Shown one piece after another: positions 50,544 through 60,798 of a stretch of DNA of 64,000 nt (position 1 is its first letter; every line of letters starts with the position of its first letter). Made by a program: the position numbers and the translations under genes. The DNA lies in NCBI GenBank assembly GCA_038501625.1, contig JAZAYU010000061.1, forward strand, positions 1,166,303-1,230,302, given 5' to 3'. A model generated the notes under the pieces. That model was given only the letters and a program-made list of their open reading frames with translations. It made no database searches and was not told the origin of the DNA. Source of the DNA: Corbicula japonica (lineage: Eukaryota; Mollusca; Bivalvia; Venerida; Cyrenidae).

Positions 50544-51672
50544 ATGATTGTCTATGATCAGAGCCCACTGGGAGAAATTAATAATGCGATGGACCTTTTG
50601 TGTGATTTGTTTGCTGACTCCATTGAAGGAAGACACCTCAAGATGATGTCGGCTAGTAAAATAATTACAGAAAGGTGAGTATTGATTATTACGGGGGAAT
50701 AAAATTCACACAAAATTAATTTTAATTATAATTTATAAAAGCCTTTAAATTTCCCTAAAACACCAAAATACTTTCAGGAAAAATGACAGACTGAATTTCC
50801 ATTTGTGAATAATGATGCTGAAATAAAATCAATGAATTGTGATTTGTGTCTGATAGTCAGGCCTCCAATATGTTTACAACTGGTATTTTTTTATATTGTA
50901 GAACACAAGACCTCGGTTGGTGATGCAAGTGCCAGCAACAGATGCAGACTGCTAGACAAGTTTCAGTGGGAAAAAGTGGGGATGCTGTCCGAAGTGCCAA
51001 GGCAAATTTACATTTTCTGCCACAGGAATACCTTGCCATGTTTATTATTGTCATTTTTTTATAGAATAAAATAGATTAAATAATCAGTTTTGTTGTTTTA
51101 TTATATGTATCATGGGTGTACATGTATAAGAGAAAATAAGAGCTATTTGGTAAAAACCCGACCGACAGCCTTGGTCACTTCTCCCTAAATTTCCAGAAGG
51201 GAGAATTCACTTCTCCCTAAAATTTGATCCTAGCTGAGGTATTTGCTCACCTGATTAAAGGAAGACACCCACAGATGTTGTCGGCTTGTAAAATATTTAC
51301 AGAAAGGTGATAATTGATTTTTTGAAGAAAAAAAAAAGACAAAATAATCACACAAAAGTAGATTTAATTACACCAACTTTAATATTCCACTATAAAACCA
51401 AGATACTTTAAAGAATAATGGCAGTCTGAATTTCCATTTGTAAGTTATGATGCCAAAACAGAATCAATGTACTGTAATTTACATGTATGTCTGAAAAAGG
51501 CATGCCTCTAATATATTTACAACTGTTTTTTTAATTATTTTTTAGACCACAGCATCAGCTGCAGACTGGTAGACTAGTTTCAGTGGACAGCATTGAGAGT
51601 GCTGTCCGAAGTGCCAATTGGCTACAGGAAGACCTTGCTTTATTTATTATTGTATTTTTTTTTCAAAAATAA
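50544..51672 (+). CDS. exon-like pair, duplicated; candidate small gene or pseudogene
   Basis: A frame from ATG 50544 runs 43 codons to a donor GAAAG|GTGAGT (50675), including MDLLCDLFADSIEGRHLKMM. Spliced to an acceptor at 51545 it continues in frame for 42 codons (QTGRLVSVDSIESAVRSANW) to a hydrophobic tail and a TAA at 51670 that overlaps AATAAA. This would be an 85-residue tail-anchored-looking protein. But both exons also have diverged tandem partners (51255-51307 for exon 1; about 50904-51060 for exon 2), and the partner of exon 2 has an in-frame stop. I do not recognise the family. Confidence 0.3.
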
Positions 51673-51690
51673 AATAGATTTAATAATCTG
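51249..51690. repeat. tandem duplicate of 50620-51085
   Basis: GGAAGACACC..TGTCGGCT..AAAAT..TTACAGAAAGGTGA, AGACTGAATTTCCATTTGT and GTGCTGTCCGAAGTGCCAA recur in the same order about 630 bp apart. Confidence 0.85.
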
Positions 51691-52167
51691 TATTGTTGTT
51701 TATGTATGTATGGGTATTAGTGAAAAATAGAGCTATTTGATCGGCTCCAGAATTTGGCTCAAGTGGCTCCTAATTGGCCCCAACTTTCTCCAGTTGGGGA
51801 AAGTGTTGGGGAGAGCTCTAAAAATCCCAGCGGGAACCCTGATCCTAGGTTTTTTACGCTACTTTACTGTTTATAAAAGATAACTTACTTTGATTGTCAA
51901 AGTTCTCACACTGATTTGAATATGACCTCTAAAAAATTGTGGAAGGGGGTCAAAAGCTATATAATCACCGTTTTAAGGCACACACTTTTATATACTTTGT
52001 GTTAAAGAAGCTTTCTGGTGCTATAGTTAATTTTATTCTGGTAGTTCAATATTTAGCATTTAATGAAATTACAATGCTATTTTCTTTAAAAAAAAAAAGA
52101 GAGAAAAACGAAAAGATGTGCACTAGTTATCACGTTTGACTGTATTTTGAATGTTCTTGTTTTTCAG
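51691..52167. other. intergenic or first intron of ARMC9
   Basis: No feature supported except the acceptor at its end; a 5' UTR exon of ARMC9 may lie further left. Confidence 0.35.
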
Positions 52168-52243
52168 GTAGACAGAAAACAGAATGTCTGGCTCATTGTC
52201 TGTTGTAGCGTTTGAGGGTGAGCTCAATGCCATTGTTAGAGAG
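52168..52243 (+). CDS. ARMC9: ARMC9 exon with start codon
   Basis: The acceptor TTTTCAG ends at 52167. The first ATG in the exon, at 52184, opens 20 codons ending at the donor GAG|GTAATT. The first 16 bases are 5' UTR. No in-frame ATG lies upstream within the exon. Confidence 0.88.
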
Positions 52244-55200
52244 GTAATTAGTTTTTATAATAAATTTTTATCTATTTCATTCTCCACTGGGATTCCATTG
52301 GGAAGTTTGGACATCTTTGCTGAGTATTAAATGAATGTGGCAAACTAATTATGGAATATTCAGTTTTGCATGTCTTGAAAAGAGCTTGACAAATTTGAAT
52401 ATAAGTCTTTTCATGTTTGAACAGGCTTGAACAAGAAAATTAATGGAACTGCCTAAAAATAGATTCCTGAGGGAAAAAATTTCCAATCCCAACCAAGCAT
52501 TCATAAATGATATTTTTTCCTGTGTTCCATACATCTATGTTACCATAATTTTATTAGAATTTTAACCCTTTCCTCCATATATACGCATTTTTATGCAAGT
52601 GCAACCAGTGTAGATCCAGATCAGCCGACACATCCGGATGTGTCGGCTGATCTGGATCTACACTGCTTGCAGACACGTAAAAATGCGAATTTATGGAGGA
52701 AATGGTTAAAGGAGCAGAGTACTTTACAATAAATTGATTTCTCACAATACCAGTAGTGCATATATGTCATTATGCGTGTAAAGTCATACACAGGGTGTGT
52801 AAGATGATTTTTTCTAGTTCCACTGAACACACAGCTAATATTGATTTGATTTGAAGAAATAGAAAACCATATTCGTAATTTCCTGGCTGAATCATTTAAA
52901 TTTTGAAGAAAAAAAATAAATCACTGAATACTGTGTTGAGGAAATACAAAAACATTTTTATTAGAATTCTTTTGTTTTCACAAGTATATTCTGTTTCTTG
53001 TCAATTAAATATGAAAATCAGTCTGTCAATTTTTATTGTCATTAAAAAATCATGTTATGTTTGTAATTACTTTTGTGTCTGTTATTGTTTTGATTTATAA
53101 GGGCATATTAAAAGTTTGAAAAATCAAAAAAATATCACTTACACATTTTCATATATGCTTAACCCATTCCTGGATAGATACGCATTTTTACGCATGTGCG
53201 ACCAGTGTAGATCCAGATCAGACGGCACATCTGTGCCGTCTAATCAGGATCTGCACTGGTCGCATTTTGGTCAGAAATAACCTACCAAATCAAAAGGCGA
53301 ACAGTTTAGATCCTGATCAGACGGCACGGATGTGCCGGCTGATCTGGATCTAAACTGTTCGCCCTAGCAATAAAGGTGTATCTGTACGGGAAAGGGTTAA
53401 GAGCAAATTTGCACGTTTTCATATATGCTTAAGAGCAAATTTGTTTTCTTCTTTCTTAGTTGAATTAACCCTTTCCTCCGAAGATACACCTTTATTGCGT
53501 GGGCAAACAGTTTACATCTGTGCCATCTGATCAGGATCTAAACTGTTCGCTTTTTGATTTTTTAGGTTATTTCTGACCAAAATGGGACCAGTGCAGATCC
53601 TGATCAGACGGCACGGATGTGCCAGTTGATCTGGATCTACACTGGTCACACATGCATAAAAATGCTATTAATGGTGGAAAGGGTTAACAATTGATTTAAT
53701 TGTCAGTAGAATTAATACAATGTAGTCATTTGATTTTTCAGTTGAATTAATAGCACTGTTTATGTACTCTACTTACAGTACTTGGATTTTGGAGGATTTG
53801 ACAAGACACTTCAGAATTTTGACAAGGAGATATCCTCCAAAGGCAAACCTGTAGCCTTACCAGAGGGTAAAGGGCCTGTGTCACAGAAACAACTTGCCGC
53901 TCAGGTAATTTTGTTTACAGTGCATCATCACATTATTGTTAAAATGGTATACTATTAAAGTATTAAAGGGCCTGTGTCACAGAAACAACTTGCCGCTCAG
54001 GTAATTCATCGAACATTGTAGGTGTCATAGGCACCTTATTTTTTTACCAAGTTAATTGCTATCTTATTTATATATGTGATGCAGCTTTTCAATTCCAATT
54101 ACCATGTAATATAACACCATCATGTTTTAAAAGTCATATTTACTGTTCTTGCATACCAGATCAGGTCATCCGGTGTTTTCACCCGTGTAGGAAATTTTGA
54201 TTCTACACCCCCCTTGTAGAATGAGTCACGCGCCTTATATGTCGTCACGATGTCTTACGCATTTATGAATGAACGATGGAATGTCTGGTATATCACTCCG
54301 CTACTATAAAAAAGTAGTGCGAAGAAAAATGTACAGGAAAATACCCCAAAATGCGCAAAATAAATACGGTATGCAAGAAAAAGTATCATTCACTTACGTT
54401 GGGTTAAGATCGCGTGATCCAGCCCTCGTGAAATATGCACTTAGGCGGTAACTCGGCAGAGCCTCGTTACCGCCCTAGTGCATATTTCACTCGGGCTGGA
54501 TAACGCGATCTTTACCCAACACACGTGAATGATACTTATAATCTAGCACGCAAATATCAAATGGTGATTATTTTCAGCACGGCGTTAATTGTCAATTATG
54601 CCTTTCTATAACAATCTACATGTACACAGCTAGCAGTGCAGGCACATATACAAACAGTATCTCATAACAGACACATACATAGTTAATACAAGACAACAAC
54701 AACAATGCAAGAACACCAGGAAATAATAAACATTATAAAAGTGTGAAATTTAACCAGAAATTATAGTTTGCTTTTAAAACTTGTGAAGTAAAAAGGATTT
54801 TTTCATCAGAGTGTTTTACAAATACTGTACATTTTTGTCAGAATGCTACAGTACTGTGATGTTACAATAAATAATAAAGCTTGATTATGATATGAAAGTT
54901 ATATGATATACATACACTTTTGATTTACATAACATACGGGTAGATCATTGTACAGTATTTAAAGTGTTTAGTCAGTATTCAAATTGTTCATAATTATGGT
55001 GCATAACATACTTTGTATACATCCTGGTAAATACATTTATGACATTTATGCGCTAAATGAAAAATCAGTTATGGAAAATAACACTAGATCGTAAACATAT
55101 ATACATATGTAAAGGTCATGCAGGCAAAACATGTGTTTATGCAGTGATTTCATTTGATGCAGATTCCTGCATTTTGATCAAGCAAATTTGAATTTTTTCC

Positions 55201-58062
55201 TTTTTTGACCCCATCTAGTTCTGAGCTTGGAGTCATTTTGATGCAGGAGAATTTAGGAAAAGTGGTTAAATTTTGCAAGAATAAAGATCAATATTTGGTT
55301 TACATGTATTGCATTTTAATTATGAAGTCAATACTTATTTGACTTTAAAATGAATTAAAATTAAGTTGAAACATTTTTATAAGTAGTAAAGTTCACTGAA
55401 TAGAAAATATGACTAGCGCTGATCAGATTATGACCCCTTAACAATTCTCAACAGGGGTTAGATGACCCCTGGTTTTTAAAAGCTTTTGAAATCCCAGGTA
55501 TGTTCTTTTTTATGTTCACATTATGTCAGTGATTTCATTACATTTCAGAATGAGCTGATGGAAATGTTCCACAATGGAAAACGGAAAAGATTCTTCGATG
55601 TGTGGACAGCTAGCTTACCAAAGTCGCTGCGTGACAATGACTCCGTGGCCCAGAAGATAGAATTTTACCTCAATATTTATTTTGCCATATACCCTTTGAA
55701 ATTTGCGAAAGGACAAGTAAGTGTAGGCGTACTAACAGAGATCTCTTTAGACTGTGACAACAGGGGTATTTTTTTCCAATTTTAGGGAGAAGTTTGGAAT
55801 TTTTCAGTTTCTATTGAAGAAACATACAGGGAAAAACTTCTCCCTTGGCTGGGTACAGGGATGTTTTTTCCAATTTAGGGAGAAGTTTGGAAGTTTTCAG
55901 TTTTCTATTAAAGAAACTTACAGGGAAAAACTTCTCCTTTGGCTGGGTACAGGGATATTTTTTCCAATTTTAGGGAGAAGTTTGGAAGTTTTCAGTTTTC
56001 TATTAAAGAAACATACAGGAAAAAACTTCTCCTTTGGTTTGGTACAGGGATATTTTTTCCAATTTTAGGGAGAAGTTTGGAAGTTTTCAGTTTTCTATTA
56101 AAGAAACCAATAGGGAAAAACCTCCCTTGGCTGAGTAGAGGAAAAAGTTTATGACACTTAGGAGACTATTTTGCCCAAGTCTAGATTTATGCCACTTCCG
56201 GACTAACCTAAACACTGACAAAACCATTTAAATTATATTCAATACATTTTGAAAAGTTCATAATAAGCTATAAAATAATCTGGTCTATCATTTACGATAC
56301 AATCTACATGTTAACTCAACATTTGTCATTGACAAATACAGTGAAACCCCTCTATTACGGACACCTAAGGGACTGAGGGAAAGTGTCCTTAATAGCGGGT
56401 TGTCCTTAATAGTGGGTTTAAAACAAAAGCAAGAGATCATGTCTGTTCTTTAAAACAATTGCCCGTAATACCGGGGTGCCCTTAATACTGAGTGTCCATA
56501 CTGAGGGGTTTTACTGTACAATGTTTAAACCCTTTACTCCATAGATTTGGATTTAATCACATGATCAAACAATGTAGATCCAGATCAGCAGGCAAATCCT
56601 TGCAGTTTGATCTGGAAGTTGGAACTACAGTCTAAACTGGTCACTTCCTTGTCAAAAATAAAATTAACAATATAAAAGCAAACAGTATAGATCGTGATTA
56701 GATGGCACAGAGTAAAGGATTATGCAATTAACAAACAATACTTTCTTGATATTAGACATTAGCAGAGAAGAATATGCAGGAGTTCAAGAACTACCTGGAG
56801 AATAGAGGAGCTACGCTGAGTCAGACCACAGAATTCCTGCCGTACTATGCTCTACCCTTTGTGCCAAATCCACGAGGACATCCCTCATACAAGGAACTGT
56901 TTACAGTAAGTATGCTTTTTCATGAACTTCATAGAGATCTTGACTTGTCCCCAGTTGTTAAATGTTACCCAGAGATTTTTCTTATGAAACAACATCCAAA
57001 TTGGACTGTAGGATTTGAAAGTACTGCCGCTTTCCATAACATCACCTTAATGCAAAAATGGTATAATTACTATATAAATAAGCCTAGGTGAAGTTATTCC
57101 ATTATTGCACTACAGTGACAACAGGTACCGGTATTTAAAAGTCAGCACCCTGTTTTAGCAGTAACTTAATCTTTAATAACAGCTTTTTTCATAATTTAAT
57201 TGTTAAATATCTCTTTATGAATAATGGTGGTAGCTTTCAACATAAAATGTTGCTTTAGTTCATGTGCATATTTTATAACATACTTGATTTATCATAAAAA
57301 AAAACAACTGACAAAGTTGATGCTGATTTATAATTCTTAAAGTCAACTGTGATATTAATGACAAAATTCCTTTTGACCAAGTATGTGATGTCAATAATTA
57401 TGTGATTTAGCAGCAGAAGTACATGGTGATGAAAATGTTTCCTTGATGATTGTTACAATAATCCACTGTGACTTGACTGATATTTTTTTCATTGTCGAAA
57501 AACATACACACCATTTTTCTCCAAATTTATGTTTATTTTAGTGAAAAATGAAATGTTGTTTGATTGCTCCTGTTGACCAAAGTTTATAAATTTCTTATTT
57601 CTTACTTTTTGCTGTATACAAGGATACTACATGTGAAACATGAAAACATGCAAAGGGCATCTGCTTTCGAAATAATATTTACATGCAGTAGTGTTTTTAT
57701 AATAATGATAATGAAAAAAGTCTTGGTTAATATGCAGTAACGACCAGTCATATTGTCCGATTAAATTCATTTGCCCAAGATCATAAAACATTACTGGAGA
57801 CCAGTTTTAGATTTGCTGAAATCTATCCTTGTTACCATTTCAGCGAATTGGATGCTTGAGATTTGAGACTGGTCTCCAATCTAAGTTTGATTATCTTAAA
57901 CTCAGATATATAACACTATGTCACAGTAGGTGACAGGTTACTTATCATGTATATACTTGTGTTTTACAGGATACTTGGATAAAAGACCTTGAAGTAAGAC
58001 TGGAGAAGTTCCTTACACTGTCTCTGAAATCTACACCTCAGCCGAGACTGTTTGATCTCTAT
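52184..58062 (+). CDS. ARMC9: ARMC9 homologue, N-terminal part, five coding exons (3' incomplete)
   Basis: Joining 52184-52243, 53779-53904, 55549-55716, 56756-56905 and 57970-58062 gives 199 residues. Every intron is phase 0 and bounded by GT..AG. Residues about 12-45 form a LisH motif ([19 protein letters not shown]). The middle contains FFDVW and [14 protein letters not shown]. Residues about 140-160 carry [18 protein letters not shown], which I recognise as a highly conserved stretch of vertebrate ARMC9, and order and spacing match throughout. ARMC9 is a LisH and armadillo-repeat protein of the ciliary basal body; human mutations cause Joubert syndrome, and it works with TOGARAM1 on ciliary microtubule stability. 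The family is about 650-820 residues long, so only the N-terminal quarter is here and the armadillo repeats should lie beyond 64000. The ATG is preceded by a splice acceptor at 52167, so a 5' noncoding exon lies upstream. The introns are filled with hairpin elements. Confidence 0.93.
52563..52709. mobile_element. hairpin element, single-hairpin form
   Basis: AACCCTTTCCTCCATA..ATGCGAATTTATGGAGGAAA with one long palindrome centred on CCGACACATCCGGATGTGTCGG. It has one hairpin instead of two. Confidence 0.9.
53158..53400 (+). mobile_element. double-hairpin element, full copy
   Basis: TTAACCCATTCC..GGAAAGGGTTAA; two internal hairpins (CAGTGTAGATCCAGATCAGA / CTGATCAGGATCTGCACTGG, and the AGTTTAGATCCTGATCAG / CTGATCTGGATCTAAACT pair) separated by TTTTGGTCAGAAATAACCTA. 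Confidence 0.95.
53466..53687 (-). mobile_element. double-hairpin element, reverse copy
   Basis: Same family as 53158 in the other orientation; 5' side shortened. Ends TTAACCCTTTCC / GGAAAGGGTTAA. Confidence 0.93.
53779..53904 (+). CDS. ARMC9: ARMC9 exon, LisH continuation
   Basis: Acceptor CTTACAG ends at 53778; donor CAG|GTAATT. It codes 42 residues from [14 protein letters not shown] to QKQLAAQ and completes the LisH dimerisation motif begun in the previous exon. Its last 37 bases plus the donor recur exactly at 53964-54006. Confidence 0.92.
53964..54006 (+). repeat. exact 43-bp copy of ARMC9 exon end and donor
   Basis: Bases 53868-53910 and 53964-54006 are identical, 96 bp apart, and include the last 37 exon bases plus GTAATT. 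No extra match extends either side. Use of the second donor from the upstream exon would read into an in-frame TAA within the intervening 96 bp, so it is not a simple alternative exon end. Confidence 0.95.
54382..54536. mobile_element. 155-bp hairpin element
   Basis: AGTATCATTCACTTACGTTG is inverted at the right end as CGTGAATGATACT; GGCGGTAAC / GTTACCGCC close a 13-base loop. Arms about 70 bp. Confidence 0.9.
54537..55548. other. ARMC9 intron, remaining part
   Basis: AT-rich intron sequence without a recognised repeat. Confidence 0.5.
55549..55716 (+). CDS. ARMC9: ARMC9 exon
   Basis: Acceptor CATTTCAG ends at 55548; donor CAA|GTAAGT. It codes 56 residues, including FFDVW and [19 protein letters not shown], matching the conserved segment after LisH in ARMC9. 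Confidence 0.94.
55767..56138. repeat. ~95-bp tandem repeat, four units, in ARMC9 intron
   Basis: GGGAGAAGTTTGGAA starts at 55785, 55878, 55973 and 56068. Each unit also holds the inverted AAACTTCTCC, so single units can fold. The open frame at 55754-56068 is a by-product. Confidence 0.95.
56337..56518. mobile_element. 178-bp pogo/Tigger-like MITE
   Basis: CAGTGAAACCCCTC at 56339 and GAGGGGTTTTACTG ending at 56516 are terminal inverted repeats, flanked by TA on both sides (56337-56338, 56517-56518). CAGT(A/G)AAACCCC ends with a TA duplication are typical of pogo-type Tc1/mariner elements. Too short to code. Confidence 0.75.
56527..56720. mobile_element. double-hairpin element, degenerate copy
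   Basis: AAACCCTTTACTCCATAGAT, then GTAGATCCAGATCAGCAGGC; second hairpin decayed; ends AGAGTAAAGGATTA. Confidence 0.7.
56756..56905 (+). CDS. ARMC9: ARMC9 exon with the most conserved motif
   Basis: Of several nearby AGs, only the one ending at 56755 (after CTTTCTTGATATTAG) and the one at 56767 keep the frame. 56755 has the better pyrimidine tract and leaves fewer residues missing against ARMC9, so it was chosen. It codes 50 residues, including [19 protein letters not shown], and ends at ACA|GTAAGT. Confidence 0.92.
56906..57772. other. ARMC9 intron
   Basis: No repeat recognised. Confidence 0.5.
57773..57899. mobile_element. palindromic element, copy 12 (subfamily A, degenerate)
   Basis: GCCCAAGATCATAAAAC at the left; left arm has lost about 15 bp; right arm GATGCTTGAGATTTGAGACT intact. 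Confidence 0.85.
57970..58062 (+). CDS. ARMC9: ARMC9 exon, last one found in the window
   Basis: Acceptor TTTTACAG ends at 57969. It codes 31 residues ([23 protein letters not shown]). The donor TAT|GTATCC is weaker than the others but falls exactly where the family continues; reading on meets TAG five codons later. I found no exon for the next family segment before 64000. Confidence 0.87.
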
Positions 58063-58091
58063 GTATCCTTTGCTTAGTGTCCATTCCTAGT

Positions 58092-58331
58092 TAACCCTTT
58101 CCTCCATAGATACAACTTTATTGCTAGGGCGAACAGTTTAGATCCAGATCAGCCAGCACATCTGTGCCATCTGATCAGGATCTAAACTGTTCGCTTTTTG
58201 ATTCATTAGGTTATTTCTGACCAAAATGCGACCAGTGCAGATCCTGATCAGACGGCACGGATGTGCCGGCTGATCTGTATCTACACTGGTCGCACATGCG
58301 TAAAAATGGGTATATATCAAGGAAAGGGTTA
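58092..58331 (-). mobile_element. double-hairpin element, full copy, reverse
   Basis: TTAACCCTTTCCTCCATAGA to AAGGAAAGGGTTAG; both hairpins complete. Confidence 0.95.
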
Positions 58332-58436
58332 GTAATACCAATTCTCGTGTCACATGGTAAATGTTTACCGATGATACCTGGCTGTATACTCATGTTCTAT
58401 GTTACAATTTGAGTTTAAAATTTTGTTCTGTTCATG

Positions 58437-58615
58437 AATATCTTTTTCCTCCATAAATATGCATTTATGAAATGTGTGAACAGTGTAGATCCAAATCAGC
58501 AGTCTGATAAGGATCTGTACTATTTCCTTTTTGATTTATTAGGTTATTTTTGACCAAAATGAGAATATTGTAGATCCTGATCAGTTTGGCAGATTTACCG
58601 GCTGATCTGGATGTT
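58437..58615 (-). mobile_element. double-hairpin element, degenerate copy
   Basis: TTTTTCCTCCATAAATATGC, CAGTGTAGATCCAAATCAG and CCGGCTGATCTGGAT are recognisable; ends lost. Directly abuts the next copy. Confidence 0.7.
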
Positions 58616-58628
58616 CCCCAATGCTATT

Positions 58629-58868
58629 TAACCCTTTCCTGGATATATACGCATATTTACGCGTGTGCGACCAGTGTAGATCCAGATCAGCCGGCACATC
58701 CGTGCCGTCTGATCAGGATCTGCACTGGTCGCATTTTGGTCATAAATATCCTAATGAATCAAAAAGCAAACAGTTTAGATCCTGATCAGACAGCACGGAT
58801 GTGCCGGCTGAACTGGATCTAAACTGTTCACCCTAGCAATAAAGGTGTGTCTGTACAGGAATGGGTTA
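58629..58868 (+). mobile_element. double-hairpin element, full copy
   Basis: TTAACCCTTTCCTGGATATA to AGGAATGGGTTAA. Confidence 0.95.
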
Positions 58869-59468
58869 ATAATGCCATATATATGGAGGAAAGGGATATA
58901 CAAGAAAATCATGGTAACATAATAAAATATTGAGGCATCAAGGTATTTCCTGTGAATCCTGTGGCAAATGTCCTTGATTTCGACTAGCATCTTGTATAGT
59001 TCAGTCTGCTGTACAAATTGCACCAATTTAAGCCTGTGGTAAAACTCAGCCTCCATCTTAAACTGAAACCACACTGGTTCCTCATCTTGTTGTATCAAAT
59101 TGAATGTGTTTAATACATGTTGAATTTTAGTAATTTGATTTTGGAGAAAGCATCCTGAAATGTTGTGGTGAATTGCAGAAGGCTTGTACTTGTCATTTAG
59201 ATATTCTAAAATTCAAATTAAAATTTTCATCACTAAACATAGTGAATTTAAGGACATAAATGTTATGGAGTGCTTGTATAGAAAATATGTTCTGTCTGCT
59301 ACCTTCCATGCACCAGATACCTGTACTAGAAACCTCATAAGTGCAGTACATTTCCATAGCTGTTGATTTTTTACTATGAAACAAAATGTACTGTTAAACA
59401 TAATGTACCAAGATGCAAAGTAAAACAAGATCGATTAGATAGATAAAAGGCGAACTTTGAAAGCGTCT
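58869..59468. other. ARMC9 intron or downstream DNA
   Basis: No repeat or exon recognised. Confidence 0.4.
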
Positions 59469-59699
59469 GAACCCTTTCCTGTATAGATACATCTTTATTG
59501 CTGGGGCGAACAGTTTAGATCCAGATTAGCCCACACATCCATACCGTCTGATCAGGATCTAAACTGTTCGCTTTTTGATTCATTAGGTTATTTCTGACCA
59601 AAATGCGACAGGTGCAGATCCTGATCAGACGGCACAGATGTGCTGGCTGATCTGGATCTACACTGGTCGCACATGCGTAAAAATCGATGAAAGGGTTAA
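59469..59699 (-). mobile_element. double-hairpin element, full copy, reverse
   Basis: GAACCCTTTCCTGTATAGAT to GATGAAAGGGTTAA. Confidence 0.93.
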
Positions 59700-60157
59700 T
59701 GGGCTGTAATAGAAATGCATGTTTCTGTCCATGGTGCCTAATCCCAGGTTAACCATTGGGCTTCACTTCCTTCAAAGGAAGAAATTAATAACAGCACTGA
59801 TTGAATGTACAGGGAGACATTTTTAGCTGCCACATGGCACAAACAATGCTACTGTGATAAATTACCGTTTTAAGCTCCTGGACACAACAAATAATCAAAA
59901 TATCACAAAATATGAAATCCTTGACTGTTGTACAGAGAGGGACAAGCAGTAACACAGAGGGACGAGGTGAGTAAAGTATTGAACATTTTGATATCATGGC
60001 AAGAACATAACATGATATGATTTCTTGTAAGGTTGCCAGGTTGCCTTTTTCAACAAGAAACAAGCTATTGGCACCAGAAACATTCAGTGTTTAACTGTAT
60101 TTAGAAAGCAGTCTTCATTCTTTGTATTAGTTTTTGTGTCTGTCTTGTGAAGAGGCT
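59700..60157. other. no feature seen
   Basis: No exon or repeat supported. Confidence 0.4.
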
Positions 60158-60303
60158 CAACCCTTTACACTGTATACATGGGTTTTATCTTGTGTGTGAC
60201 CATTGTTGATCCAGATCAGCCAGCACATCTCTGATCTGGATCTACACAGGTCTCTTCATTGTCAGAAAAAATCTAACCATGAGCAGCGTAGATACTGATC
60301 AGG
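60158..60303 (+). mobile_element. double-hairpin element, truncated on the right
   Basis: CAACCCTTTACACTGTATAC start and GTTGATCCAGATCAGCCAGC present, then GATACTGATCAGGG passes into the palindromic element at 60304; the second half is gone. Confidence 0.75.
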
Positions 60304-60446
60304 GCCCAAGGTTATAAAACTGAGCATGGAAATCAGTCTCAAATCTCAAGCATCTGATTGGCTGAAATGGCGACCGGTCGCCATTTCAGCCAATCAGATG
60401 CTTGAGATTTGAGACTGGTTTCCAAACTCAGTTTTATAACCTTGAG
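60304..60446. mobile_element. palindromic element, copy 13 (subfamily B)
   Basis: GCCCAAGGTTATAAAACTGA to TCAGTTTTATAACCTTGA; centre GGCGACCGGTCGCC, near-perfect arms. Confidence 0.95.
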
Positions 60447-60655
60447 ACCAGTCTTCAATCTTAGCTTGAGGCAGGGAGTGCTGTTTTTTCACTGTTACCT
60501 TGTACAACAAAATAATTGTTCCGAATTTATAAATAGAGTAAAGTTTTTAATGATGCAGCTTCAAAACAAACAAGCAATTGTACTGTCTCAGAAAATATCA
60601 TAGCAGCTGCTGTTAAGACGATGTTTTGTGATTTTTGAAGATCAATGTTACTTGT

Positions 60656-60798
60656 GCCCATTATCATTAAACAAAATCTGGAGACCAGTCTCAAATCCCA
60701 AGTATCTGATTGGCGAAATGGCGAATGGTCACCATTTTAGCCAATCAAATGCTTGAGATTTGAGACTGGTCTCCAATATTAGTTTTATGATCTTGGGC
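60656..60798. mobile_element. palindromic element, copy 14 (subfamily A)
   Basis: GCCCATTATCATTAAAC to TTTTATGATCTTGGGC; arms with scattered mismatches. Confidence 0.9.

Noticed and set aside
53905..54000. Alternative exon ending at the duplicated donor
   Set aside because: The extended exon reads into an in-frame TAA before the second donor.
55754..56154. Repetitive open frames in an ARMC9 intron
   Set aside because: Produced by the 95-bp tandem repeat; no splice sites support them.
58138..59098. Open frames with [21 protein letters not shown] translations
   Set aside because: Same translation appears at every double-hairpin copy; it is a by-product of the repeat.
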